From: Chara braunii | Lineage: Eukaryota; Streptophyta; Charophyceae; Charales; Characeae | DNA: 64,000 nucleotides | Direction: 5' to 3' | Assembly (NCBI GenBank): GCA_003427395.1 | Contig: BFEA01000583.1 | Location: 834,330-898,329 of the forward strand | Shown: piece after piece, positions 43,375 to 56,871 of the stretch | Numbering within the stretch: the stretch's first letter is position 1 | How the letters are laid out: every line of letters begins with the position of its first letter | The notes under the pieces: generated by a model | What the model saw: only the letters and a program-made list of their open reading frames with translations | Told to the model about the DNA's origin: nothing | The model's database searches: none | Position numbers and translations under genes: made by a program

Positions 43375-46300
43375 AATGTAGCATCTTGGAATACCAAGGG
43401 GCTTTGTCACACATCTAGAAGGAGCGAAAGAGTAATACTAAAATTGTGGCTACATCGCTAAAAAAAACAGATCACTTGTCTACAGGAGACTAAACTGGAT
43501 GAAAAAAAAAATCAAAGAATTAAGCAATTGGTGGGACGGCCCCCAACTCTGGTCCCCAGCAATGGGTACTAGAGGTGGGGTTGAAATTTTGCTTCATAGA
43601 GATCTCTTAGTCCAGATCCTGGACTCCGCAGTGGATCTGGTTCAAACTCTCAGCATACAGTGTCGATTGGGCAATCATGATTGTTTATGCCCCCCGTAGT
43701 CAGGGTTGAACGCATTATTTTTTTTCAAACTCTGGTAACCTGCACCCTAGATGTAGACAACCTTATGATAGTAGGAGATTGGAACTGCTCGATGGATGAC
43801 TCAACAGGACTGGTAAGAGGAACACCCGATACTCACTCCGTGGTGGAATTCAAGATAAACTTGGATCTGTGTGATGCATTTCGATTGATGCACCCTACAG
43901 ACCCAGGATTTACTTAGGGATCCTTAGCCTCTGAAGGAAACAACTCAGGTTGCCTCAGGAGATTGGACTTTGCATTGCTTAACCCTACCTGGTGGGACGC
44001 AATTTTGAACATAGAGGTAGTTAGGAATCCCATGTCAGACCACTACCCGGTTAAACTTACCTTCCAGATGTTGAAAATAGAAGATCGAAGCAGCGAATTC
44101 TTCGGACTGAACATGCAAAACCTCAAGGACCCATGCCGGCCTTGGTAGAGAGTTTTTTTTTATTCAGTAAACGGTCAAAAATGCAGCACCACTTTCAATC
44201 ACTGGGGGACTGGTGGGACGCCGGAACCACCATTGTCATTAATTTGCTCAGTATCTTTTTACGGATGGCAGCAGAACGCAACAATGAGTAAACAAGAATC
44301 CTAAGAGGCTTGCAGTGGCTGGAAGATCGCATGCACTTGCACCTGATCTCAGCGAAAGTTTGGGCTCCTGAAAGAGCTAGACTGTTGAGCAAATGGGACG
44401 AGGTACAAGAAGAAAAAGTGGAGGAATGGGTCGAAAAACTAACAATAAAGGAGAAGCGGTTAATGGAAGGCCCAAAATTCGACGAATTTTGGTGAATTTT
44501 TCACCGAAACTGTCATATTTCCCTGAATTTTGGTTTTTTTCTCGACTTTTCTTTTTGCCTGTTATATATGTGCTTTAGGGTATATCTGCATTCAGTTTCG
44601 CCGTATTTGGAAAAGTAACAAAAAACTTAGCAAGAACACCAGACTCAAAAAAAACTTTGGAGAAATGCATAACCACCCATTCATACCGGAGGCACAAACG
44701 GTCTCCTTCTCTGGCACATTGTGTAACTATGCAGCAATGTATACTTCAAGGACATTTTGACATCACGCCGACTAGGGGAATCCCCGAAGACGAACCTTGT
44801 TGAGAATTCCGATGACTGGAGAAATAAGTCAATCAGACTCAAGAACAGTGTCAAACTCGCACTTGACCGACCACTCACAGTAGAGGAATTGGAAACCGTC
44901 AATAGTATGGCTAAGGGTAAATCCTCTGGTAAAGATGGTCTGCCAGTGGAATTCTACCTGCAATTCTGCAAGGGACTCTTTCTTCACCTGGTTACCATAT
45001 TTAACGAGGCATTCACTGGTGGGCAACCGTCGAAATCTGTGATGCACGAGATCATCACCCTCATGTGCAAGAAAGGTGACAAGGCAGAAATCCTCAATTG
45101 GAGACCTATCTCGCTGTTAAATGTATCGTACAAGATTTTAACTAAGTTGTTAGCAAATGAGCTAGCTATCTACCTAAAATGATAGACCGCGATCAGGCCA
45201 CCTTTCCCCAAGGAAGATTCATCTTCGATAACATCGTCATTGCTATTGAGACGTTGGAATGGATTGACCAAGAGCAGCGACTAGACACAGCAATAATGCT
45301 ACTCGATCTAGAGAAAGTCTACGACATAATTAATTAGGCCTACGTCCTCACCACTCTAAAATGTTTGCAGTTTGGGCCCAATTTCTGTCGATCAGTATCA
45401 GTTTTTTACACATTCTTTACGACATCGATCTTAGTGAACGGACACATCACACCCCCATTTTCCCTGACTAGATCACTGAGGCAGGGTCGCCCTTTGGTCC
45501 TCGTCGTCTTTGTGATATAGTTGGAAGTACCAGTCACCAACATCAGATTACACCAGACATTTTAGGACTGTCGACCCAAGATCTAGACGGCCGCGTGCAG
45601 ATGATCGGATGGTGATATATGAAAACATGGCTTTGCAAGCTGTCAAGTCATGCTTGGTAGAGTATGCCTCCCTCTCTGAAGTGGCAGTTAACTGGTCCAC
45701 ATCAGTGTACTTCCTCTCTGAGGGTTGAATGGGGTATAAAACGTATCGCAGGCGGTGATTCAGAGAGGTACTTGGGTGTGCAGATCACCCTCAGGCACTG
45801 TGCGGAAGCCCATAACAACCTGCTCCAATCAAAAATAGTGCAGCAAATCAATCTTTGGGGCCCAACCCATCACCTGTCCCTATTCGACTAAGCTTTGGTA
45901 ACTAATGTGACCCTGTTCGCTCTCCTGTAGTACGTAGTTACATTCGGAGCACTAGGTAAACAGTTAGTGAAAGTAGTCCGGCGGGTGGAAACCTTTTGCG
46001 AAAGAAGAATCTGGCTTCATCTCAAAAGTCGCTTGGGAGCTGATCTGTTGTCCCAGGTCGGAAGGAGGACTGGGATTGTTAGACACAGCCAAGCAAAATG
46101 CCGTTTTGTTGATAAAATAAATTATCAAGGTAATCACAAATACTTCGGACAACTACTGGATCCTCTTGGCTGAGAAGATCCTTGCTTAGGATTGAAATCT
46201 CTCTGGGCCAAAGGACGTTTGGACATGCATAATGATGGACTTATACCTACACAAACATACATCCTCTCCCTTCTGGATCGATGTGTTGAGGGCGTGGAAG

Positions 46301-47693
46301 AGAATAGGCCCACGTTAGTGAAGCCCCCCAACAACAAGGGAAGAAGTCGTAATTCAACCAATCTTTGACAATTTGATTATTCGAGACAAAAATGGACATG
46401 CGTTTTCCGCAGGATCCTCCCCGACTGCTTTTGGCAGACACTGGGTAGAGAGAGGTGTGTTAAGGGCGTTTGATCTTTGGGATGAATAAACTGGCCAATG
46501 GGAGCTGATGGATAATCTCAAAGAAAAGTTTGGTTGACTGAGCCAAATGGAGGAAAGAGCGGCCCTGTTAAGAGTCACCATTCCCCCGGAGTGGAAGTAC
46601 TTGCTAAGCCCGACAGACATTCCTCGTCCGAGGACGCGTTCTCAATGCAGGTGCATGAAGCACAAGCAAAACAATCGGAGACATACTAGAAACTGGTCTC
46701 AACTCATGTAGATGTTTCCATATTTTTTCAACGGTGGACCAAGTTGTCATCCTTAAACAAGCTCATTAACATCTCGGAAGAGTCGGCTGCCACGGCCGGC
46801 TGACCATATAAAAACCTCGTCCAAATCAGAAAGAAGGAAGTATGCAACAACGAAGGTGATTGGTTGTGCGTAGTTTGGGCAAACGGTACGCCTATCAGAC
46901 ACCTAAGATTGGATTCCAAGTTATGCTCTTGGACAAGCTCAAATAAATTACCACAAGAAGCATGAATCTCCGACTATTTATCAACAGGTGACTACGAATT
47001 ACAATATCTAAGGAGGTCGCCGATCATGGTGGCAATTGTCGGGTGGAGTCAGGTCTCCACAACAAAAGAGGTGGTCATCAGTCGTGATATCACACGTTGT
47101 TGGACGCAGCTGCAGAAACTACTAATGCAGAGAGCAACAACGATTTTGTGGTTGATCTCAATGATGACCACCCCTTTGGCAGTTTGGTTCGTCGAAAGGG
47201 GAATGGATGTTTCACTGCAATGTACAAGATGTTGCGGACCATTCGAATTAACAGTGCACTTGTGGCTATCCTGACCCCTGTCCCGAAGGATCTGGACTTT
47301 GGCTAGAACATTGGGCCCTCATTTGCAGCTCAACGTTCCCCTGGGATGACCACTGGATCTTGCTCGGCGGTGTCCCAGATGGCTTTGCTCTGCACAAAGG
47401 ATGGGGATGTGTTTGTCAAACCCTTAGAGCATGCCTCTGTCCAGCCATTTGGGAGGTAAGAAACAAAAGTGTGTTTGAAGGGAGGTTTCTATCAGACCAA
47501 TCAATCAAAGTAGTGGTCAAGCTCCACATCAGAAGGAGCATCAAATCTGACTGGAGACGCGAGGTTTCTAACACAAGGCAGAGAGTCGTTGTTTTTTCTT
47601 GGTTCACAGAAACCTGGATGACCTTGGGGAAATTGGCCGAGATCCGAGACAACAAGTTGGTGCTAGATGAGTGGTTGATAAGCGTAGACTAAG
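43375..47693 (+). pseudogene. LINE ORF2: endonuclease, reverse transcriptase and zinc-finger C-terminus (broken)
   Basis: APE endonuclease at about 43,375-44,070: SWNTKG, CLQETKLD, GTRGGVEILLHRDL, VGDWNCSMDD, RRLDFALL and SDHYPVKL. Reverse transcriptase at about 44,800-45,600: AKGKSSGKDGLPVEFYLQF, NWRPISLLNVSYKIL, AIMLLDLEKVYD (box A, with its Asp) and LTRSLRQGRPL (box B); the ADD box is lost. The C-terminus (46,900-47,693) carries a CX2CX8HX4C motif in LQCTRCCGPFELTVHLWLSC and ends DEWLISVD. Many stops and frameshifts; about 150 bp of AT-rich sequence near 44,480-44,640 do not fit the family. Same family as the LINEs at 52 and 57-61 kb. Confidence 0.8.
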
Positions 47694-48014
47694 TATCTGG
47701 GCGCTCGATACTCTCCATAGTCAGAGGGCAGTAGAAGGTGGGAAGATGGGCTTGGAGGGAGTGCCATGGTTTCCCTGAGGAGCTAAGGCTCCTCGGCCCC
47801 GCGTTAGGGGCAGGATTGTTTCGGTTCGGACTATTGGTCAATTTGCATTGTTCGAGTCCAGTGGTTGGTCCCCTCAAGGTGTGGTCCCACCTCGTAAGTG
47901 AAACAGGGCAATGTTCCCAGCCTCTCGACAAACTCTGAGGACCCCGACCTCAAATCTGTTATAATAATGTAAGCCTTGGGCACTGGGCCCGTGTTTTGGA
48001 CGGAAAAAAAAAAA
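47694..48014 (+). mobile_element. LINE 3' untranslated region with terminal hairpin and poly(A)
   Basis: Follows the ORF2 end. Near the terminus is TGAGGACCCCGACCTCA (47,936-47,952), then GTAAGCCTTGGGCACTGGGC and eleven A (about 48,004-48,014). The GAGG/CCTC stem occupies the same place near the poly(A) as in the LINE at 56.9 kb, and the GCCTTGGGCACTGGGC box reappears inverted at 35,373-35,390. Confidence 0.75.
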
Positions 48015-48027
48015 CAAGCCTTTTAGA

Positions 48028-48606
48028 AGGTGAGATCTTGCTTAGGATCCACCAGCCTAACGCTGTTGGTAAGGCTCACAAGTGGCATTCAGGAGGTCAT
48101 GGGTTCAATCCCCATTGGCCTCATGTCCCTTCGTATGCATGCTTGGCGCCCGCCACCTAGAGATAGACCACTGGATCCCCTGATCCGCATTGAGCAGAGT
48201 CTGTTGATATTCGTAGGGGTAGGGGTCTCAGGGAAGGCACAAGAATTGATCTTGTTGGCATGGTCCCTGATGCTACCGGTTGTCCCCTAGTCGGTATCGC
48301 CCACCTGCAGGTCGGAAGCAGCCCGCTCATGCTCTATCGTGAATATGGTTCTGGCTGTTATAGGGTTCCCTGTATGCCTACAATTAGGAGTAGTGGTAGG
48401 TAGGCAGTGTGAGGTGAAATTGAGAGAAGAATATAGCTTAAAAATATATATATATTTCTTAGTTCTTGGTCTGTAATAAACACTTTCGTAGGCGAAGCCT
48501 GTAAGCGAAATTGGCTAGTGCTGGCAGGATAACTCCTGGTAGAATTGTGAGGCCCCCACCTCGAGAATTAATATTGTTGACTTGGATGTTGTAAGAAAAA
48601 AAAAAG
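48028..48606 (+). mobile_element. tRNA-derived SINE with a LINE-like 3' tail
   Basis: The head has an A-box-like TGTTGGTAAGGCTCACAAG (about 48,063) and a strong B-box-like GGGTTCAATCCCC (about 48,102), a tRNA-like pol III promoter. The body is non-coding. The tail GAATTGTGAGGCCCCCACCT (48,542-48,561) with a GAGG/CCTC stem, then a TTGTAAG run into ten A, matches the end of the minus-strand LINE at 56.9 kb (GAATTGTGAGGTCCTCGGCC). It probably parasitises that LINE family's reverse transcriptase. The borders are approximate and the target duplication uncertain. Confidence 0.6.
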
Positions 48607-49454
48607 CAAGCTTGGTGTTCTACAAACTAGAGATAACACGTTGGCCCTCCAAGCCAACATTGGTAGGACCTTCTGCCAACTAGAGATAACCAAGCCAGCG
48701 TTGGCAGGACCTTGGTTGATGTTGTTGGCTGCTATGCTGCGATAATATTGGTCATTAGATACCGCCATGTGGGGTTGGGCGGGGTAGGGGGAGGTACAGT
48801 GATTGGCCATTGCTAGACGCTAACACCACCGATTTCCCCCATCGGCAATGTCTGCCTACCCCGCGTCACCGTGATGAGGGATTGGTTCAACCTTGCTCTC
48901 GCACCACAGTTGTGGTGCCAACCTAACGTGTGGGTTGGGGAGACATCCGGGTTGGTTGGTGTTCCCCCGTACTATACATAGACTAGTGAGATAGATGCGT
49001 ACTAATTGACTCACATACAGGCATATACCATAGAACACACATTCTCGAACATACTCAGGCACATCTTATACAACACATACACTAGGGAACAAACAATACA
49101 CTCAGGAACATCCTCAACTACACACCTCAACTACACCTCACACAGTATAAGTCATTGTGTGTTGGCACAAGTATAGCTACAAATAGTTATAGATGTAACA
49201 AAATAAGTTAATAAATATATAGATCATAACTGATTGGCAATACACCATAGTAAGGTCGGGCTCTCTATCGCCCGGCCCCCTCATGCATATTGACAATTCT
49301 TGCTTATTTGTTTTCATTCATCACATTGTGCATTACAGGGACGTTGGGCCTGATTTCCAGCAGGTGTTGCTCCCCACCAATAGATGGAGCCTCCCCGAAG
49401 ATGCAGGTGGTGTCTGCTCCTATCGACACCCCCAGCAACCGCTCGGGTTGTTTC

Positions 49455-49483
<29 letters not shown>
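48607..49483 (+). other. Spacer with a short duplication, ending in a long poly(A)
   Basis: Contains a short tandem duplication (CTAGAGATAAC and then CAAGCCA-GCGTTGGCAGGACC, 48,626-48,712), an AC-rich stretch (49,010-49,140) and ends CTCGGGTTGTTTC followed by about 28 A (49,456-49,483). The poly(A) suggests a retroposon 3' end. Upstream GGACGTTGGGCCTGATTTCC (49,340) recalls GGACGCTGGACCTGATTTCC near 33,084. I cannot define the element's 5' end. Confidence 0.4.
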
Positions 49484-49486
<3 letters not shown>

Positions 49487-49860
49487 CGTACTACCAAAAA
49501 AGATGAAATAGATGAGAGAGGGGTCCGACCGGAGCGCTTTCGCTGACACTATTGTGCTCGGACCAAGCGCGTCACTATTCAACAATGTCGGAGTGTCTAG
49601 TTGAAGGGTGTACCATCGTGATACTCGCACGGTAGTATCTAAGCATCATTATCTACTTGTCTTAGTAGGTCATAGATAGGATTCTTAGCAATGGAGGTTG
49701 CTAGAGCAGACACCTGGAAGGGCCCTGTGTATTTACGTCGTCTTTTCCTTGGTTCCTTGAAATTGTTGTTAACACTGTCTGCCTATGGTTCCACCAATTT
49801 TTCTATTAGTTTGAGTTACTCTTTATACGAGTTTCTCCAATAAGGTAACTGACGGGTTGT

Positions 49861-51760
49861 AGATAACATGGGTGAAGAGGAAATGATTCACGAAGAGAAT
49901 CGCTTTCCGCCGAGAGCTCCGGACTTGACCTTTGAAGATAGTGACCGTCTCAAGGAGCTCGTAAGGTTATGTTATCATGACGGCGTCATGCCTATCGATA
50001 TTGATCTGGACGAAATGACAATTTTGAAGGTAGGGAGGTGAGATTTAAGGTCGGCGTGACGTTGGAGCAGACAAAAATTGCATGGCTCAAAGAACACACG
50101 GTCACATTTATTTTCAGAGTTCGAACACACTTCCTTCCAAGAAACGTCAAAGATGATATCGTCCGGGCATACGAAGACAAGAAGGTTGTTGATGGAAGCT
50201 TTGGAGCTGACTCATTTTAGTGGGGAAGGGTCAAAATCGAGTCTCCAAATGTGGTTTCCTATGTTGCGAGGTCACGGAAGGTCGCTAATTGGCTCGTTAA
50301 TAAATGCTCGGAGAACTCTTTTTCGGTTCACAAAACTATGTTTCGAGTTCAAGCCCTGGTTTACCAAGGCTCAACTCCTTGCTCAAAGGAGAGTGGAGGA
50401 TGAAGATAACTTTTGGGTGGTAGCGTTCCAAGTGCCACTTGACGCTTTCTTCTACCTGGAAGTGCAGATCAGGCATGCGATAGGACCGGTTTTGTGTTCT
50501 CACCCTCTAGAACACTGCAAGACAGAATGAAGCCGTCACTAATTAATGTCAAATTTAATATTGACCCTACTTCCAGAGATAATATGAAAGACAAGATATA
50601 AATTGACACTTCGGAAGGAGATTCTTTAGAAGTTAAGTTGGCGTCATCTGCTACTCCTCGATGCAGACGTTATCGTGCTTTCTTCCATTCGGAAGACGAA
50701 TACAGACGCAATCCAAGGCAACAGAACCAAACAACAGGAAGTGGTCAGGCAAATTCACAAGCACTTGGAAGCCAAGTGCCAACTTCGACTCCTCTCTATT
50801 CTGGCCCACTTGGGCTAGGCGGAGCTACAAGTTTGAATATCAATGTTGCTTATGGCTCGGTGGTGATTTTTGAAGCTGCCTCCCAAGGTCCATCCATGCC
50901 AACAGTGTCAGTGTTCAATCTGATTTTTTCTAAGGCTTACTCTCTCATCCGAGTTACATACACTTGTCAGGGGGCGCTGCTGCACAAGGCACTCAGGTTG
51001 GAACATGTTTGTTCCTTTACATACACTTGTCAGGGGGCGCTGCTGCACAAGGCACTCAGGTTGGAGTATGTCGCCACTTCAGTATGGATTGCCACAACAA
51101 TATGGAGGAGCCCAACCCTCGTCATTCACCACGTACATGTCAATCTCGAGTCAACTGGGAGTCCTCTCCGGTAATTCAGAGAGCCCTCCCCGTGACGTCA
51201 TTACTGATGACTGAGAAATTTCGCAAGGAGGACAAGGGAATGAGGAAACATCAGCACCTAGCAATATCGTCCGACCAGCAGACATCCCTAAAGGTTCAAA
51301 GGTCCGGAATAGCACACTAGCAAGCAGAGAAGGATTGACCGGGAAGGAAGCTTCACGTCGGAAGGAGGTTATCTCGAAGGCGAACCATTTGCGCTCTAAT
51401 CGCAAGGCTCATACGAGATTCGATCTACGCCGGGAACAACGGGTCAGAAGACGACAAGGAATCGAGTCCCTGTATCACTCACGAAAGGGCAACTAACCGA
51501 CATCGAGAACTGAATTCTGCCTTTCGTCTGTATAACCATTTATAACATGTATTGGGTCGTAGTCCTCGCAGACCATAAAGACACCCCAAATTTGGTAAGC
51601 CTTGCTTCCCCGGATACCCTGATGCTTAAGACCACGACTGTTTTGATTCGTACTACGATATCCGATAAGTTCTCATTTTGCTTGGTCCCTGATGTTGTAA
51701 TGGTTCGCCAGATTGTGGAAAACCCTGACAACAGACGGAAAAAAAATTAAGTTTTTCGTC
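49861..51760 (+). pseudogene. LINE ORF1 (gag-like) of the third plus-strand element, broken
   Basis: Begins near 49,869 with MGEEEMIHEENRFPPRAPDL, then LKELVRLCYHDGVMPIDIDL. The middle matches the ORF1 of the LINE at 63 kb: LPRNVKDDIVRAYED, PNVVSYVAR and NWLVNKCSENSF. A degraded zinc knuckle CRRYRAFFHSEDEYRR (about 50,661) has lost its second and last Cys compared with CKRCRWYFHTEDNC. A 63-bp tandem duplication lies at 50,956-51,081. The C-terminal domain (51,547-51,750: VVVLADHKDTPNLVSLASP, FCLVPDVVMVRQIV) aligns with that of the other copies. Several frameshifts. Confidence 0.7.
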
Positions 51761-52079
51761 CCCTTGGTGGATATGTTAGGTTTAAGGAGGGTTAAATGAA
51801 GCTATTTGAAACAGAAGGGTTACACCGTTCACCTATTTTATGGTTTACGTAAAAAAAGCACCAAGAATTGTGTCGAATTCGAATCCCGCCCCGAAAAACG
51901 GTGGAGGTTTTTTTGGAGTTGGATCCTCGTTTCCCAAAAGAGAAGAAATTGGACTCATAGTTTGTTAGGTCTGCTTTGTCCACTCCCTGGGTACCCCAGG
52001 TCCTCTTCTCAGATCCCCCTCACATCCAACAGACAGTTGGGGGTGAAATGACTGTGATGTAAGTTGTGAATAAACTCAG

Positions 52080-55000
52080 ATTAGTGAGTTGGAAATTGGA
52101 ATGTACGGGGTTTGGGTGACACATCAGGCACATTTAAAAAAGAACGTCTACAAACGTACCTAAATAATCATAATATCACATTACGTGTCTCCAAGAAACC
52201 AAGTTAGGCAAGGAAAAGATCACTGCCCTTAGTCGATGGTGGGATGGACCACAATTATGGTCCCTTGCAGTTGTCACTAAAGGAGACACTGGTATTCTCA
52301 TTCATTGTAACTTTAATACTAAAATTGTGGATTATTATGCCGATCTGTGGGGATGGTGGGGTTGGATAAAATTAATAATTAACGAGAATTAATGGTTGGT
52401 TGCCTCTATATATGCCCCTACTAGCCCCCGCCATTGTACCACCTTTTTCCATAATTATTGCATGTTTTTCCTGACTATGAAAGAACGATCTTGGTTGGGG
52501 ACCGAACCTCCTAGTTTGATGTATCCACATCTGCCTAGGCAGTTAACTGTCCCACGGGCAAAATCGCTCTCACTCAATTAATGAAAACCTTGGAACTTAT
52601 AGACTCATTCCGACTCACGCACCCTGTCGATGACGGTTTTACATGGTTCTCGAACCCTAGGGAAAATGGTGGTGTGATCAGTAGACGCTTGGATTATCTC
52701 TTAGCTGCGCAGGTACTGTGGGGCTTTGTTCTTGAGATCTCTGAAGTTTCGAACCCGCTTTCAGACCACAAAGCCGTCTCAATGACAGTAATATCTTCGG
52801 ACGATACTTGAGGGCGCGGTTATTTTCGATTTTACAATCAAAACCTTGAGGATCCTGGTCTCGTAGAATGGATGGGGAAATTATGGAAAAGTTGGAAGGA
52901 AGCTCGGTTTTCATTTGTATCATTGGTTGACTTGTGGGATAATGGTTCACGTATCTTTTCTAACCGACTCTCGATTTTCTCACGGTTAAAAACATATCAA
53001 CGAAATAAGAGGAGACCACTCTGGAAAAGAAGATTGAATATGGTGAACTCAGAATGTCACAATACCCAATTTCAAACTTGGTCCGGGGGTAGGGAAATAA
53101 CGAAGTTAATTACGGAATGGGATAACCTCCAGATAAAGAAACCAGAACTATGGGCGGAGATACTACAAGTTAAAGGGATCACTGTATACGATCGCATGAA
53201 AAAAAAGTCATTGCAAAGGTTGATACCCCGACGCTCTGCAATCCCAATGAGATAAATGTGTCGTCCATTTGACCACTGATCGCCAAGAGCAAAAGATCAT
53301 ATCAGTTTATGCACGTACGTGGTTATTTATTATAAGGATATCTTAACATCGCGACTTCAAGACTCCCATATTGATAACAATCTTCATGCGGTCAGTGATC
53401 ATTGGCAGAATACCACAGTTCGACTATCCAACTGTGGTAGACTTGATCTGGATCGACCAATTACCATTGAAGAAGCGACGGTGACACTCAGAGTCATGTC
53501 AAAGAGGAAAGCTCTCGGTGATGATGGTTTGTCTATTGAGTTATACTTATCAATCTGGAGTCAGGTTGGAGAAACGCTAGTCGAAGTGTATAACGACGTT
53601 TTGACCAGCAACAAACTGTCTACAAGTATGTGCAGGCGAATCGTCTCCGTTCTGTTTAAAAAAAGGAAACATAGCATAAATACGCAATTGGAAACCAATC
53701 TCAGTGCTTAATGTCTCTTATAAACTTCTAGCCAAAATAATGGTAAGAGGTCTGGGACGTTACCTGCCTGACTTAGTTCTATCAGACCAAGCCGCTTTCG
53801 TCATAGGAAGATTTATATTTTCTAACATTGTTATTGCAGTTGAAACTCTGAAAATTGTCCATAATGAGGATTTGGACTTTCTTATCATACTACTCGACCT
53901 ATAAAAAAACCTATGATAGGGTGAATTGGTCCTATGTGCTCACAACGTTGAAAGTTATGGGGTTCAGTGAATCCTTTTGAAAATGGGTTGTGGCTATGTA
54001 CACGATGTCTACGACAACAGTTATAATTAATGGAAGGTTGTTCAATGAATTGTCTTCAACCACGCCCTTGAGACAGGGATGTTCATTGACCCCACTTCTA
54101 GCTGTCATTCAAATGGAGGGTCTGTTGAATAATATTAAAAGTCATCCGCATATTCAAGGTTTCTCGACTGGCCCCACACACTATAAAGTTAAAGCGTTAG
54201 CCGACAACCTTTTTTTTGTGGTTGAGAATAGTTCTGAATCATTGGGAGTTATAAAAGATTGTCTGAATCAATACGTTGCTCTGGAAAAAGCTTCGGTTAA
54301 CCGTGACTGACACATATCAGTGTTTTTTTTCTCGTCCTCCTTCAACATGTTTGTGGAATCGGGATAAAGTGAATCATTGAAACCCAGTCTGAATGTTTCC
54401 TTGGTATACAAATCTCGTTACTTTCTTGTGAGGCGGATCAAGATTACCTACTACTTTAAAAATCCCTACATAGAATCGTGACTTATGGCAAAGCATCCCA
54501 CCTCTCTCTATTTGGTAGAGGTATGGTCATCAATGGTGCTCTATTTGCCTTGCTTTGGTTTGTAGGGACGGTGAGAGGGTTTGGTAAACAACTCCATAAT
54601 TTAATAAAAAAAAAAGCTGCAAACTTTTTGTGGAAGCCATACGCTGGTGATGATGGTTCCTTTCTATCGAATGTCACATGAGAAATGTTGTGCCTACCAC
54701 GTGATCAATGGGGTTTAGGGATCCTTGATCCCAAACGCCAAAATAAAGCGATGTTAATTAAATGGATCCTAAATGCGGTTAGGGAATATCCAGAACCGTA
54801 TTGGATATTCTTGGCAAAACACATTTTGGTGAAGGAATGAAATATGAGTCGTCCAACTGATGTATGGACTTGCTTCCCGCTTTTCTTTTATCAGCGTAGG
54901 CACGTTAAGTCCCTTTTGTGGAAAGCGATTGTTCATGCTTGGAAGTCTTTGAAATCGAACATATGGGTGGAGCCTAAGACTAAAACAAAAGTTCTTAGCC

Positions 55001-56320
55001 AACCATTGTTTGAGAACCCACATATTCGCTTGCCCTCTTACGATTGGATAGTGTACACAACAACGAACAATTTTGGAAGAACATGGATTGAAAAAGGTAT
55101 TTTCCGGGTGGGAGACATCTGGGATACTTTTCTGGTTTTATACAAATTAGAGAATGATCTCAAATCATCCCTTGAACAAGTCAGAGGCTTGGCAGAGAAG
55201 CGAAACTCACTAATAAATGCAATTCCTCATAAATGGAAGGACCTACTGGATTCCACTAGAACAAATCCACCTGGTACATGGTATAGCACAAATACGCCCA
55301 AGGATCCTTCCTGTGTCTGCAAACTGGTCCAAATCAAACCAGATGGGAAAAAAAACTTTCAAAGTTATACGGTTTCTCTAACTCAACAAAATCTAAATCA
55401 CAACCGTCACCGAGCTCTGCTCTTATTGAAATCAGAGTAACTTGAGACCTTAGCATCGAAGGAAGCCCCGCTTGTGCTGTTCTTTTCAAAGGAAGACCCG
55501 TCAGCGAGTTAAAATTGAATCCGATGAAATGGGAGTGGAGGGTTGCAGGAACGGCTGGTCAAAGCGTATGCCCTGCTAGGCTGGTCAAAGCGTATACCTA
55601 CTAGATTACACACAAAAAGTAGGATACGCTCTGCATCCATCTGTCAAATCCCGCCAGATTACAACCCAAGTTAGATGGCAATCTTTACTGTCAATCGACC
55701 CTCAACTCATCTCATCACCTATTGGCAAATGCTGGCTACAACTCAAACTTATCCTCAACCAGCGTCGAGCCTCAATCCCCTGGCTCCTTACCCAAGTCTC
55801 TACTCTCTCCGTTGTTTGATTGGTTGAGCATGGTATGAAAGTTGATATGATATGTCAACAATGCCAGTGGGCATTTGAGTCTACTATTCACCTTTGGTGG
55901 GATTGTCCGACATCAGCCCGAATTTGAAAATGGTGGATTGACAAATAGGTGTTTATCGCTGGGAGTGTATTTGAGTGGAATAAACTGTGGACCCTACTTC
56001 GTGGAGTTCCAGACGGGATGTCAATCAGCAAAGAATTGAGATATGTAGCCCCAAACGTTGAGAGCTGTAGTATTTGCAGTAATTTGACATGCCAGAAACG
56101 ATCAAATCTTTGAGCAGCTCGAATGGACAAATAACCAGTTATGATCTTCGATTTTGAAGGGGACGCGTCAAATAATAATGACAGACTGGAGACGCAAGGT
56201 AATAATTCCGACAATAGGTTGTGTGGGTTACAATGGTTTAGGGAAACCTGGTTCTCTCAAGGTACTCTTGCCTCTGTGAAAAATGAAAGTTTGTGTTTGA
56301 AAGATTGGTTATTTAAACAG
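52080..56320 (+). pseudogene. LINE ORF2 of the third plus-strand element, broken
   Basis: Endonuclease at 52,090-52,800: NWNVRGLGDTSG, IYAPT, RRLDYLLAAQ and SDHKAVSM. Reverse transcriptase at 53,320-54,310: RPITIEEATVTLRVMSKRKA-like start, LNVSYKLLAKIM, LIILLDL (box A, then a frameshift), LRQGCSLTPLLAVIQMEGLL (box B) and KALADNLFFVVE, where the catalytic ADD is ADN. The C-terminal region is open at 54,844-55,440 (HAWKSLKSNIWVEPKTK). A CX2CX8HX4C motif in CQQCQWAFESTIHLWWDC lies near 55,858, and the end CLKDWLFKQ is at 56,320. AT-rich codon use and many stops. Not functional. Confidence 0.8.
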
Positions 56321-56857
56321 TAGATCAGTTGAATCAACCTGCACGCTCAGTTGCTGGATCGGTCTCCGTAGACAGGCAGAGGTTCAAGGGGCGGAGGGAG
56401 TGTGTAGGCGAACAGTAGAAGTCTCATGCTAAGACTACCACCGCTTTAGGTGGAATTATTGTATTTCTGCAGTAAACAGGTGGTAGTGGAGGTTAGTTAA
56501 GAAGTCTAGAAGTGAGTTACCCAGTGCATGTTCGTGGACGACCAATTTTTAGGCCAATCCTGTTTCCTTATAGTGGTTGGGTATCCTTGCCCTGTAGACG
56601 AATTGTGTAGGACAGTTTGAAATTTCACTTTCCTTTGCTGGGTTGTGGGCCTTTTTAGTCCGTGAAGGTATAATTTTTGATAGGGGTGATACTTTTGGAT
56701 TGTTTGGATTTTTCGGGCCTTGTAGGTAAATTTACTTTCAGGGTTGTGAACAAGACATGGCAGCGGTCTGTGTGCTGGCCATTTATATTCCTAGTCATAC
56801 TGCTCCCAACACCATTCTGAGTTGGGCTATGCCCCCAATATTTTTTCCTTTTTCCGG
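56321..56857 (+). other. 3' untranslated region of the third plus-strand LINE, cut by the next element
   Basis: Non-coding sequence after ORF2. It shows no poly(A) and no GAGG/CCTC hairpin of its own before the minus-strand LINE's poly(T) starts at 56,858. The simplest reading is that the minus-strand LINE inserted into this 3' region, leaving the two elements tail to tail. Confidence 0.45.
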
Positions 56858-56871
56858 TTTTTTTTTTTTTT

